From: JAAYAY01 sp964429355
Lineage (GTDB): Bacteria; Planctomycetota; Planctomycetia; Pirellulales; Thermoguttaceae
Reading direction: 5' to 3'
Length of the DNA: 12,581 nt
NCBI GenBank assembly: GCA_964429355.1
Contig: CAYSCH010000285.1
Coordinates: forward strand, 1 to 12,581
Shown here piece after piece: positions 1 through 6,543 of this stretch (position 1 is the first letter of the stretch; every line of letters starts with the position of its first letter). A model generated the notes under the pieces. It worked only from the letters and a program-made list of their open reading frames with translations, did not search any database and had not been told where the DNA came from. Made by a program: the position numbers and the translations under genes.

Positions 1-65
1 TGCAGCACGACCGGGATGGCCCCGGCTGCGGCGGCAAGCAGGAATGCGGCGGAAACGAACGTCAT
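1..65 (-). CDS. BatA-type (aerotolerance regulator N-terminal) membrane protein, 5' fragment
   Basis: Only the first 21 codons and part of the next are in the window; the gene continues past the left edge. Reading leftward from the ATG at 65-63 the peptide is MTFVSAAFLLAAAAGAIPVV followed by L and a His or Gln codon. This is the characteristic BatA N-terminus: a short start, one hydrophobic helix with small residues, then an I-P-[VI]-[VI]-L-H stretch. In the family this segment anchors a protein that often carries a vWA domain further on, which cannot be seen here. The ATG overlaps the TGA of the DUF58 gene (ATGA, 65-62), and no good ribosome binding site precedes it, so translational coupling is likely. 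DUF58 followed by BatA is the usual order in MoxR-linked operons. The N-terminal pattern is clear, but the fragment is very short. Confidence 0.75.
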   Translation of the reverse strand, partial: MTFVSAAFLLAAAAGAIPVVL

Positions 66-955
66 AGCAGGGTGCGTTTGGCGATGTACTTGGAGAGCAT
101 GAAATCGTAAGGGACGGACGTGTCGGTCATCACGTAATCGATGTTCGATTCTGCGCAGGAGCGGCGGTAGCCCTCAATGAAAGCGTTGATCTGCTCGCGG
201 TAGGCGTCGCGAACGTAGGCCGGTTCGATCTGGATTCTCTCGTCCGTTTCCAGATCGTGGAAGGCTATCGTATCGGTAAATGGAAACACGACCTCGGCCT
301 TGTCGAACACGTTGAACACGATCACTTCGTGTTTCCGGTGGCGGAAGTGGTGCAGGGCGCGCATCACGTCTTCCGGCTCGTCGTAGAGATCGCTGATCAC
401 GACGATTAAACAGCGTTTCTTGAAGCGGTTGGCCAGGAGATGAAGGGTGGCCGCAATGTCGGTTTCCTGGTTCGGTTCGATGGCCTCCAGACGCTGCATC
501 ATCTCGTTGAAGTGGCGGGGCGAGCTGCGGGCGGGCATGTCGAGCCCGATCTTGGTGTCGAACGTCGTCAGTCCCACCGAATCCTGCTGCCGGGTCATCA
601 GATAGGCAAGGATCGCCGTCAGGTAGGAACCGTACTGGAGCTTGGTGATCCTGCTGTCATGCCGGTACCCCATCGAGGCCGATGTGTCGAGCAGGATCTG
701 GACCCGCATGTTCGTTTCTTCTTCATACTGCTTGATGTAGAGACGATCGGTGCGGGCGAGCATCTTGTAGTCGAGGTGCCGGGGGTCGTCGCCGGAGGTG
801 TACTCGCGGTGCTCGGCAAACTCCACGCTGAACCCTTTGTAGGGACTGGAGTGCAAGCCGGAGATCGAGCCTTCGACTACCCCGCGCGCGACCATGGCGA
901 GGTTCTTCATGCGGGCCAGTGCATCCGGCTCGAGGTAGCGGTAGCCTGTGCTCAT
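62..955 (-). CDS. DUF58 domain-containing protein (vWA-like fold)
   Basis: A 297-residue protein of the DUF58 family. Members accompany MoxR AAA+ ATPases and are thought to act as metal-binding adaptors in complex assembly or envelope stress; no catalytic activity is established. Visible landmarks are the family block around residues 34-76 (GLHSSPYKGFSVEFAEHREY, then GDDPRHLDYK and ARTDRLYIKQYEEE) and a MIDAS-like metal site. The site is DTSASM at 90-95 (Asp90, Ser92, Ser94), with Thr165 in QETDIAAT and Asp189 in VVISDLYDE as likely further ligands. There is no signal peptide or membrane helix, so it should be cytoplasmic. The ATG at 955 is chosen over the longer GTG at 1018 because it overlaps the TGA of the preceding gene (ATGA, 955-952), has a GGAG about 12 nt upstream, and gives the usual N-terminus MSTGYRYLEP. 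Its own stop overlaps the BatA start in the same way. Confidence 0.93.
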   Translation of the reverse strand: MSTGYRYLEPDALARMKNLAMVARGVVEGSISGLHSSPYKGFSVEFAEHREYTSGDDPRHLDYKMLARTDRLYIKQYEEETNMRVQILLDTSASMGYRHDSRITKLQYGSYLTAILAYLMTRQQDSVGLTTFDTKIGLDMPARSSPRHFNEMMQRLEAIEPNQETDIAATLHLLANRFKKRCLIVVISDLYDEPEDVMRALHHFRHRKHEVIVFNVFDKAEVVFPFTDTIAFHDLETDERIQIEPAYVRDAYREQINAFIEGYRRSCAESNIDYVMTDTSVPYDFMLSKYIAKRTLL

Positions 956-3207
956 CGCAGCTGAAATCTCCGTCGCAACACCCATTCCGTGGTCACTACG
1001 CCCACGAAGAACAACCACAGCGGCAAGGGCACGGCCAGCGGTGTCTCAAATCGCACTCGACGCTTCCGTTCGGTACGATCGAGTTGATCGATGAGGCCGT
1101 CTGCCGTGGAAATGTGCACATAACGGCCGGACGTGGCGGCGGCGATTCCTGCCAGAAGCTTTTCGTCGAGATCGAGCTTTTCGAACTCCAGGTACGGGCG
1201 TCCGACCTCAATGGAAAGCTTCTCCGATTCGAGCGACAGCTCCCCGAGTTTTGCGCTCACCAGGATTTCGTAACCGCCCGCACTGACGGGTGTGCAGCGC
1301 CCTTCGTAATGCCCGGCCGACCCGGCCGCCAGAGACAGCTCGAACTCGGTGGTTCGACCGGCCGGATCGCGGACTTTGGCCACGACCTTCGCACCCAAGG
1401 CCCCTTCACCCTTCTCGTCACGAACGACGGCCGCGATCAGCACCTCCTCATCGGGTTCGTAGTAGCCTTTGTCGGTGCTGCTGACGACGCTCGCCCGGGC
1501 TTCGACCTCGGTCGACCGGCCTGCGGCCCAGCGGACCAGTTGCCCCCAGAACTGCAGGAACGGCGATTCCTGGTTCATTGCCACCGGTCCCTGCTGCCAC
1601 TTTCGCGTGGTATCGCCGCAAAAGACCGCCGTGCGTCCCTTATCGACCGGCTGGACGGCCAGCAAGGGCATTTCTCCCTCGGCCGTGACTTCCACCGGAC
1701 AGGTTGCCAGCACCGTTGCCCCGGGGCGTGGCGCGGCAACACGGGTGCAACCATCCAACTCGGGCAGTCCTGGGCGTTGGGCCTGGCTCGTGGTCGTGGG
1801 GAAGAAGTCGGCGATGTTGGCAAATATCGGATGGTGATTTCCATCCGGAGTCAGCTTGGGCAGGAAGGGATCGGTAATCTGGCCAATTTCGCGTTGGCCG
1901 AGCAGTACGGGCAGAATCTCGCCGATGGCAGTGCTCCCATATCCGCCCGGTCCGAGGCTGTGGTATCCGCCTAGCATGATCAGCCCCGCTCCCTCCCTTA
2001 CCCGCTGGGCAATCAACGCCTGCTGCTCCGGCTTGATATAGCTGCTGTCAAGATCGCCGAGAATGAACACGTCGAAGGTGCTGACCTCTTCGGCCGTTGT
2101 CGGAAGGCTGGCAAGCTCGAGCCCCTCGATATTCGATCGTTTGAGAAACTCGTTCGGCCGGGTCTGCACGAGGGAGCAGAATTCGAGGTCCGGGTCTTTG
2201 GCAAGAAAGCGCTGGACGATGGCGCCGTACTCGCCGCGGAGAGTTCCTTCGAGATAGAGCACTCGAATGCCCGGCTCCACCACGGTCGCCATGGCGCTCC
2301 GCTGGTTGTTTTCGTCGATCTTCTCCTCGGGGATAGGCGGTACCCGGACTGAGTAAGCGTGGCGTCCGACGACGGTTGGACGAAACTCGAACTGGACTTC
2401 CTGGGCCCCCTCCACCTCGTCGAGCGTCAATTCCGCCTCGCCGATCGGCTCTTCGTCTTCGTCGAGAATCACGCGAATCACGCGCCCCGCAAGACCGACG
2501 CCCTCGACCGCCGCGGTGATTCGGGCCTTGTTGTTGAGCATGAACGTGTCGGGACAGTCGAGTCCCACAACCTGGATATCGCGATAGGTGGCGTCGTTTC
2601 GCAAACTGGCTCCCACTCCGACGCAGTGGATCGGCACACCCATATTGACCGCAATTTCTTCTGGGCTTCGCGCCGTATTGTGCACTCCGTCACTGACCAG
2701 AAAAACCGCCTCGATATCCTGTCGTGGAGCCGCCTTGGCAGCGGCAACCAGGGCGCGCGAAATCGAGGTAGCCTTGCCTGTCGCGGCCAGGGTGGGGATC
2801 TGCTTTGCGTCAGGCAGAAGCCGGGGACGTTCGGAGAACTCGATTACATGGAGCGATAAGGTCTCCTGCAACTTTCCCGTCCAGGCCGCCACCTGCTCAC
2901 GCGCCTGCTCGATCCTCGATTTTCCGCTGGAGTCGTCGGAAATGCCCATCGACGCCGATGTATCGACGAGGAATACGACGGATCGCCGCTGGGAAAGCTC
3001 CTTGTAGTGGCTGAGGACCGGGCGGAACAAGAGAAGCACGATCGTGAGGATCGCCAGGACCCTGAGAGCGAGGAGGATTTGCCACTGCCGAGGTTTGAGA
3101 GTGCGAAAGGCCCGCCAATAGAACAGCGTGACCAGCCCGATGGCCAGGGCCGTGACCCAAACCAACGTGGAGATGCTGTAACCTTGTTGCAGTGTGAAAT
3201 TGAGCAC
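952..3207 (-). CDS. Membrane-anchored vWA / glutamine amidotransferase-like protein
   Basis: About 751 residues from the GTG at 3207. Two hydrophobic helices lie at the N-terminus (about 14-31 and 43-61). A vWA domain follows with a MIDAS motif DTSASM (Asp82, Ser84, Ser86) and the conserved VSDGVHN near residue 172. A beta-rich stretch comes next, then a region resembling class I glutamine amidotransferase folds (about 313-550: GIRVLYLEG, FDVFILGDLD, GLIMLGGYHSLGPGGY). No catalytic Cys-His-Glu triad is evident. A last hydrophobic helix (about 727-745) precedes a basic tail, RRRFQLR. This layout is common in planctomycetes beside DUF58 and BatA genes; the role is probably structural or regulatory in the envelope. 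The reading frame stays open to a GTG at 3273, but that adds 22 residues encoded by a tandem repeat, so 3207 is preferred. No strong ribosome binding site marks either start. The stop overlaps the DUF58 start. Confidence 0.88.
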   Translation of the reverse strand: MLNFTLQQGYSISTLVWVTALAIGLVTLFYWRAFRTLKPRQWQILLALRVLAILTIVLLLFRPVLSHYKELSQRRSVVFLVDTSASMGISDDSSGKSRIEQAREQVAAWTGKLQETLSLHVIEFSERPRLLPDAKQIPTLAATGKATSISRALVAAAKAAPRQDIEAVFLVSDGVHNTARSPEEIAVNMGVPIHCVGVGASLRNDATYRDIQVVGLDCPDTFMLNNKARITAAVEGVGLAGRVIRVILDEDEEPIGEAELTLDEVEGAQEVQFEFRPTVVGRHAYSVRVPPIPEEKIDENNQRSAMATVVEPGIRVLYLEGTLRGEYGAIVQRFLAKDPDLEFCSLVQTRPNEFLKRSNIEGLELASLPTTAEEVSTFDVFILGDLDSSYIKPEQQALIAQRVREGAGLIMLGGYHSLGPGGYGSTAIGEILPVLLGQREIGQITDPFLPKLTPDGNHHPIFANIADFFPTTTSQAQRPGLPELDGCTRVAAPRPGATVLATCPVEVTAEGEMPLLAVQPVDKGRTAVFCGDTTRKWQQGPVAMNQESPFLQFWGQLVRWAAGRSTEVEARASVVSSTDKGYYEPDEEVLIAAVVRDEKGEGALGAKVVAKVRDPAGRTTEFELSLAAGSAGHYEGRCTPVSAGGYEILVSAKLGELSLESEKLSIEVGRPYLEFEKLDLDEKLLAGIAAATSGRYVHISTADGLIDQLDRTERKRRVRFETPLAVPLPLWLFFVGVVTTEWVLRRRFQLR

Positions 3208-3225
3208 GCCGGTTCCGCTTCTTAG

Positions 3226-3370
3226 AGCCGCTACGACATCACCGATTGTGCACCTTCCAAGCCCGTGGGACACTCGCCATTCTGTGAGGATCTCTTGGAG
3301 CCGCTACGACATCACCGATTGTGCACTTCCAAGTCCGCGGGAGACCGCTCTGCTTGTGACGAACTCTTGG
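3226..3370. repeat. Imperfect tandem duplication, two ~73-bp units
   Basis: Unit 1 covers 3226-3298 and unit 2 covers 3299-3370. The first 28 bases, starting agccgctacgacatcaccga, are identical in both. The match continues through ttccaag after one single-base indel, then weakens to about 24 of 37, ending in a shared ctcttgg; overall identity is near 80%. Unit 2 is flanked inside by an exact 8-bp inverted repeat (cttccaag at 3326-3333, cttggaag at 3366-3373), and unit 1 has a weaker version. Each unit contains the palindrome gtgcac. The pair lies where one minus-strand gene ends and the next begins. Unit 2 encodes the last residues and stop of the upstream protein, and unit 1 lies in the leader or extended N-terminus of the downstream one. 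The uneven divergence suggests a small dispersed element or old duplication with a constrained core. I do not recognise it as a named family. Confidence 0.88.
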
Positions 3371-4043
3371 AAGTGGGTGCCGGGACCGGTCGAGCCGGCC
3401 GATACACCTTGGCCTTCTCCTTCCCTTCCTCAATCGCCTCCTCGCCCAGTCGGATCCGCTTCACATAGGTCAGATCCTCGAGGGTCGTGCCGGCCTCGCC
3501 TTTCTGCCGCTTGTGAACCAGGTACTTCTCGGGCTGAACTTCGGGGCGGTAGGAACGAGCTTCGTCGGCCTTGTAGGCGAAGGGCTGAACGTAGAACAAC
3601 TCGGCGAGCGGACCGGTGATCGTGCGACCGTCCTGCAACGTGATCGTGTACTCGCATTCCCGTGAGGGGTACTCTCTGCCGGTGTAATACTTCTCGTCGA
3701 GAGCCAGTTCCTTGAACCGCCACTCCTTCTCCATCCACTCCTTGAGTACCTTGCACTCGACCTGTTTGACGACCCGGAGTGGAACCTCGCGTTGCCGCTT
3801 GATGCCCTCGTCGTAGAGTTTGAGGCGTTTGTCACGAGTCAGATAGATATTGCCGACAACCACCTTCCCGTCGGACATTTCGAGATAGCCGGGCACCGCG
3901 TCGTCCCGCTCGGTCTGGATGGGGCCAAACGGATTAAGGGCCGGGGGCTCCTGGCCCTGCGCGGCACGGTCCGCCGTCCAGAAAAGTCCCGCGGCCACGA
4001 CCACGATTTGCCAGATCCGGTTTCGCAGGAAGACCTCGGACAC
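3312..4043 (-). CDS. Conserved secreted protein of unknown function
   Basis: A 243-residue protein, first gene of the minus-strand operon. I cannot assign a named family with confidence, though it resembles secreted proteins I associate with planctomycetes. The GTG start at 4043 is supported by a strong AAGGAG (4054-4049) five bases upstream; a longer GTG start at 4088 lacks one. A Sec signal peptide is visible: basic SEVFLRNR, hydrophobic core IWQIVVVAAGLFW, and a likely cut near AAQG|QE at about residues 29-31. The mature part opens with PPALNPFGP, then a beta-rich GYLEMSDGKVVVGNIYLTRD, then Trp/Glu/Lys-rich KEWMEKEWRFKELALDEKYY, then an ITLQDGRTITGPLAELFYVQ segment. The two related DGK/DGRTITG strands suggest repeated small beta domains. 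The last residues, about from SSSQAERSP to LEVHNR, come from repeat unit 2 and are probably not part of the conserved fold. Likely periplasmic or envelope-located. Confidence 0.82.
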   Translation of the reverse strand: MSEVFLRNRIWQIVVVAAGLFWTADRAAQGQEPPALNPFGPIQTERDDAVPGYLEMSDGKVVVGNIYLTRDKRLKLYDEGIKRQREVPLRVVKQVECKVLKEWMEKEWRFKELALDEKYYTGREYPSRECEYTITLQDGRTITGPLAELFYVQPFAYKADEARSYRPEVQPEKYLVHKRQKGEAGTTLEDLTYVKRIRLGEEAIEEGKEKAKVYRPARPVPAPTSKSSSQAERSPADLEVHNR

Positions 4044-4048
4044 AAATT

Positions 4049-4054
4049 CTCCTT
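4049..4054 (-). promoter_or_regulatory. Ribosome binding site deciding the GTG start at 4043
   Basis: On the minus strand AAGGAG lies at 4054-4049, five bases before the GTG at 4043-4041. It is the best Shine-Dalgarno sequence in the minus-strand operon. It places the start after the upstream in-frame GTG at 4088, so that the signal peptide begins directly at the N-terminus. Confidence 0.75.
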
Positions 4055-4103
4055 CGTCTGAAACAGAAGCAGAGGATAGAACAGCCACAAACTACATTCT
4101 CCC

Positions 4104-4131
4104 ATTATGGATAAAAATGCGGAACTGTCAC
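4104..4131 (-). promoter_or_regulatory. Candidate sigma70-type promoter of the DUF58/vWA/BatA operon
   Basis: On the minus strand GTGACA (4131-4126) is followed after 16 bases by CATAAT (4109-4104). Each differs from the TTGACA and TATAAT consensus at one base. The spacer contains a run of five T. Transcription would begin near 4097, giving a leader of about 54 nt before the GTG at 4043. It lies in the only upstream gap large enough to hold the operon promoter, the 215 bp between the oxidoreductase stop and this gene. Planctomycete promoters are poorly characterised, so this rests on consensus match and position only. Confidence 0.45.
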
Positions 4132-4258
4132 AGACCCGATCCGCTCCACAGAGGGGCATGAGACGACTCGGGGCGGAGTGTTGCGAGCATTTCAGTTCGA
4201 AGCAGGTATTTTTCCGTTATGGGTGGCGAGGCACGCTGCCCTGTCTTGGCCGAAAGAT

Positions 4259-6196
4259 TCATGAACCCGGCTTTTTCAGCAGCGAGGCATAGACAATCTG
4301 GGCAAACTCGGACAAGGTGAGCTGCTGCTCTTCCGGGACTTGCAGACCTGCCGCCGAGGCCTGATAGCCGGCTTGGCGAAGCCAGGTGTGTAATTCGGGC
4401 CAGCAGAGCTTTGCCTCAGGATCGGTTTGTGGTGCGGGCCAGGCCTTCCCTTCGTGGGCGAAGATCCTGCCAAGTTTTGTCCAGCCATCCCGCCGGGTGA
4501 GTTTCATGTCGGGCGTCGCCTTGTAACCCGGATTGAGCGATCGGGCACCGAGCCACTGCAGGGGGGCAAAGTCGGGGTGATCAAAATTCAGATCGGAGTA
4601 GAAAGTGATCACGCCTCCGCCCTCGACCAGCAATTGCTGCAATCGGGACACGGAAATCTCGCTGACCGGCGTCTTCTCTGCGATTGTCAGATGGGCCGCG
4701 ATACCGGACGCCTCTCCCAGGGCCATGAATACCGGTTCCATGCGCAGGGCGTTGTAGGCCACATGGCTGCAGGAGCAGGCAACCGGCACGAGCAAAGCGT
4801 CGACGCTCTTGGGCACAATTACGCCGTAGGGCACCTGAAATGGTGCGTGCTGTACGAAGAAGTAGCCCTCGCGTACCCCCGGGTGGTCCGGATCGTACTT
4901 ATGGCAGCCGTGCGGATCGAAAGGCCACTCAATCACTCCGATCGAGTCCGGCTGAACGGCGGTTCGGTCCAGCGGTGGCAAACGATCCCCGTCGTGCTCG
5001 GTGAGCATGGAATGGCCCTCAATGCGGCGGCCCTGACGCACATAGACCTGCCGCGGCACGTGGCCGTGGCCGGGCCACTCGTCTTTGCACCAACCCCACT
5101 GGCGGGCGTCCTCACGTAACGAATCGGGCACTTCCGGATCGTTCTGCAGCAGCCAGACGAGACCCACATTGTGGGTCAGGTAGCGCCGGTAAATCTGTTG
5201 ACGCTCGGCGGGTGTGGCGGTGGGCCAAGGCCAACACTCTTCAGCCAGATCGAGCGACTCGCTTGGTACGCCCGTATCGGGGTGGGGATGGTCGCTGTTG
5301 AGTTCATATTTCCCACCCGGCATCTCGATGAGCTGGATGATGTGCCGGAAGGTAGTCGCTCGGCCCGATCGGATGTCGTCCAGCACAAAATGGTAGTCCT
5401 CGCGGTTGTACCCTTTCGGCTTCTCGATGGGGACCCGGTTTTCGGCAACGTTGGTGACATGGAAGCGAAAGCAGTAGGCTTCCGTGGCGTTGTCGGCCTG
5501 GCCGGTCGAACCCGGCAGGGGATCGGTTGTGCCGAATCGCATATAGATCCTGCCGGCGTGGGGTTCGCTGAATTCATCCCGTCCCTCCCGGCCGGTGCGG
5601 AAGGGCGCGCCGGCCATCGCGGCCAAATCGCCCTCGTAGGTTGCATCGATGAAGACGTTGCCGCCCACTCGCTTTCGTGATCCCGGCGGCGAACGATCCT
5701 CCAAGACGATCGCGACGAGCCGGGCGTCCTCGACGACAGCTTCCTTCAGCTCGCGCCGCAGCAGCAATTGGATCCGGCCCTCCTCGCCTTGAATCATCTC
5801 GTGGAAAATCTCCTCGGCCAGATGGGCTTCGTAGCAGTAACCGTCGCGGCAGCGTTTCAGGTTGGGCGTGTCCGGGCTTTCGCGGTCGAGTTGTTCGTAG
5901 TGCTTCACGACCCGGCGCGTGAATTCGTAGAACAGGCCTCCGACGGCCTGCCGCTTGCCGATATCGGCGTTCGTCAGCCCGTTCGAAACAATTCCGCCAA
6001 TGTGATCTTCATACTCCACGACCAGAACGGTGCGGCCGAGCCTTGCGGCGGCCACCGCCGCGGCAATTCCGCCGGGGGTCGCACCGACGACTACGACATC
6101 GGCACCCAACGGCTTGGGATCGGTCGCGTTCGCGGCTGCCGCCGCTGTGGCCGTCATGAAACAGAGGACTGTGGGCAACACAAGACGTGAATTCAT
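4259..6196 (-). CDS. Exported FAD-dependent oxidoreductase (FAD_oxidored family)
   Basis: A 645-residue flavoprotein of the FAD_oxidored type (PF12831-like), often annotated in planctomycetes as FAD-dependent oxidoreductase or xanthan lyase-like. The substrate cannot be inferred. A Sec signal peptide covers about residues 1-24 (LVLPTVLCFMTATAAAAANA). The dinucleotide-binding fold follows: VVVVGATPGGIAAAVAAARL (Gly38, Gly42, Gly43), with Glu61 ending the second strand, and HIGGIVSNGLT at 65-75. Thr at the third position of the Gly motif is usual in this family. The conserved block FIDATYEGDLAAMAG is at about 183-196, and the C-terminal flavin-region motif HVAYNALRMEPVFMALGEAS lies further on. 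The remaining C-terminal part is less conserved, ending near LLKKPGS. The ATG at 6196 has GGAG six bases upstream (6206-6203). It is separated from the next minus-strand gene by 215 bp and looks like a single-gene unit. I saw no terminator-like hairpin after its stop. Confidence 0.92.
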   Translation of the reverse strand: MNSRLVLPTVLCFMTATAAAAANATDPKPLGADVVVVGATPGGIAAAVAAARLGRTVLVVEYEDHIGGIVSNGLTNADIGKRQAVGGLFYEFTRRVVKHYEQLDRESPDTPNLKRCRDGYCYEAHLAEEIFHEMIQGEEGRIQLLLRRELKEAVVEDARLVAIVLEDRSPPGSRKRVGGNVFIDATYEGDLAAMAGAPFRTGREGRDEFSEPHAGRIYMRFGTTDPLPGSTGQADNATEAYCFRFHVTNVAENRVPIEKPKGYNREDYHFVLDDIRSGRATTFRHIIQLIEMPGGKYELNSDHPHPDTGVPSESLDLAEECWPWPTATPAERQQIYRRYLTHNVGLVWLLQNDPEVPDSLREDARQWGWCKDEWPGHGHVPRQVYVRQGRRIEGHSMLTEHDGDRLPPLDRTAVQPDSIGVIEWPFDPHGCHKYDPDHPGVREGYFFVQHAPFQVPYGVIVPKSVDALLVPVACSCSHVAYNALRMEPVFMALGEASGIAAHLTIAEKTPVSEISVSRLQQLLVEGGGVITFYSDLNFDHPDFAPLQWLGARSLNPGYKATPDMKLTRRDGWTKLGRIFAHEGKAWPAPQTDPEAKLCWPELHTWLRQAGYQASAAGLQVPEEQQLTLSEFAQIVYASLLKKPGS

Positions 6197-6543
6197 GTTG
6201 GTTCTCCAGATGCTCTTCAGGTCAAGGGCCCATGGGATTTGCGCTGATCGGTCTCCTGCGGCCCGCCCCGGCCACAGAGCCAGGAACCGGGAGCGATTCA
6301 GTTTCGCCGGAGCGTCTCGAGGAAGAAAGGGGCGGGACGCGGTTTGCCATCTCGCAATTCAGGCATGTTCGCGGGGCCAGAAAGCCAATCCTCAATGGGG
6401 GCAGCGGAGCCCACCAGCGGATGTGATGAGTCGCTTTCAGAGTCTCCAATTTCACGCAAATCCGCTCCAGAACACAATTTAGTGTCCCTCATTGACTTGA
6501 CTTGGCCAAACCTTTGCCGAAACAATAGAGGGGGACTGCTAGC
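6197..6543. other. Divergent intergenic region (347 bp)
   Basis: This separates the oxidoreductase start (minus) from the DUF4159 gene start (plus) and should hold promoters for both. On the plus strand two overlapping TTGACT hexamers occur at 6492-6497 and 6497-6502. The second is followed after 18 bases by AACAAT (6521-6526), a weak -10 candidate. Transcription from there would start near 6533, only about 11 nt before the ATG at 6544, which would favour the later GTG at 6604. A TTGGCCAAA sequence lies at 6502-6510. No convincing minus-strand promoter was found. Short minus-strand reading frames of about 75 codons cross the region but have no recognisable product. Confidence 0.5.

Noticed and set aside
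919..1974. A 351-codon plus-strand open frame across the vWA gene
   Set aside because: The minus-strand frame carries the C-terminal membrane helix and the amidotransferase-like region of the vWA protein, with an ATGA overlap to DUF58.
3226..3370. Possible CRISPR or insertion-sequence remnant
   Set aside because: Only two adjacent copies with no spacers, and no transposase or target-site duplication nearby.
4427..5119. A 230-codon plus-strand open frame inside the oxidoreductase gene
   Set aside because: It lies opposite conserved FAD_oxidored motifs and has no recognisable domain or good start context.
6222..6525. Minus-strand open frames of 75-77 codons in the divergent intergenic region
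   Set aside because: No ribosome binding site of note, no recognisable domain, and the two frames overlap each other; more likely regulatory DNA.
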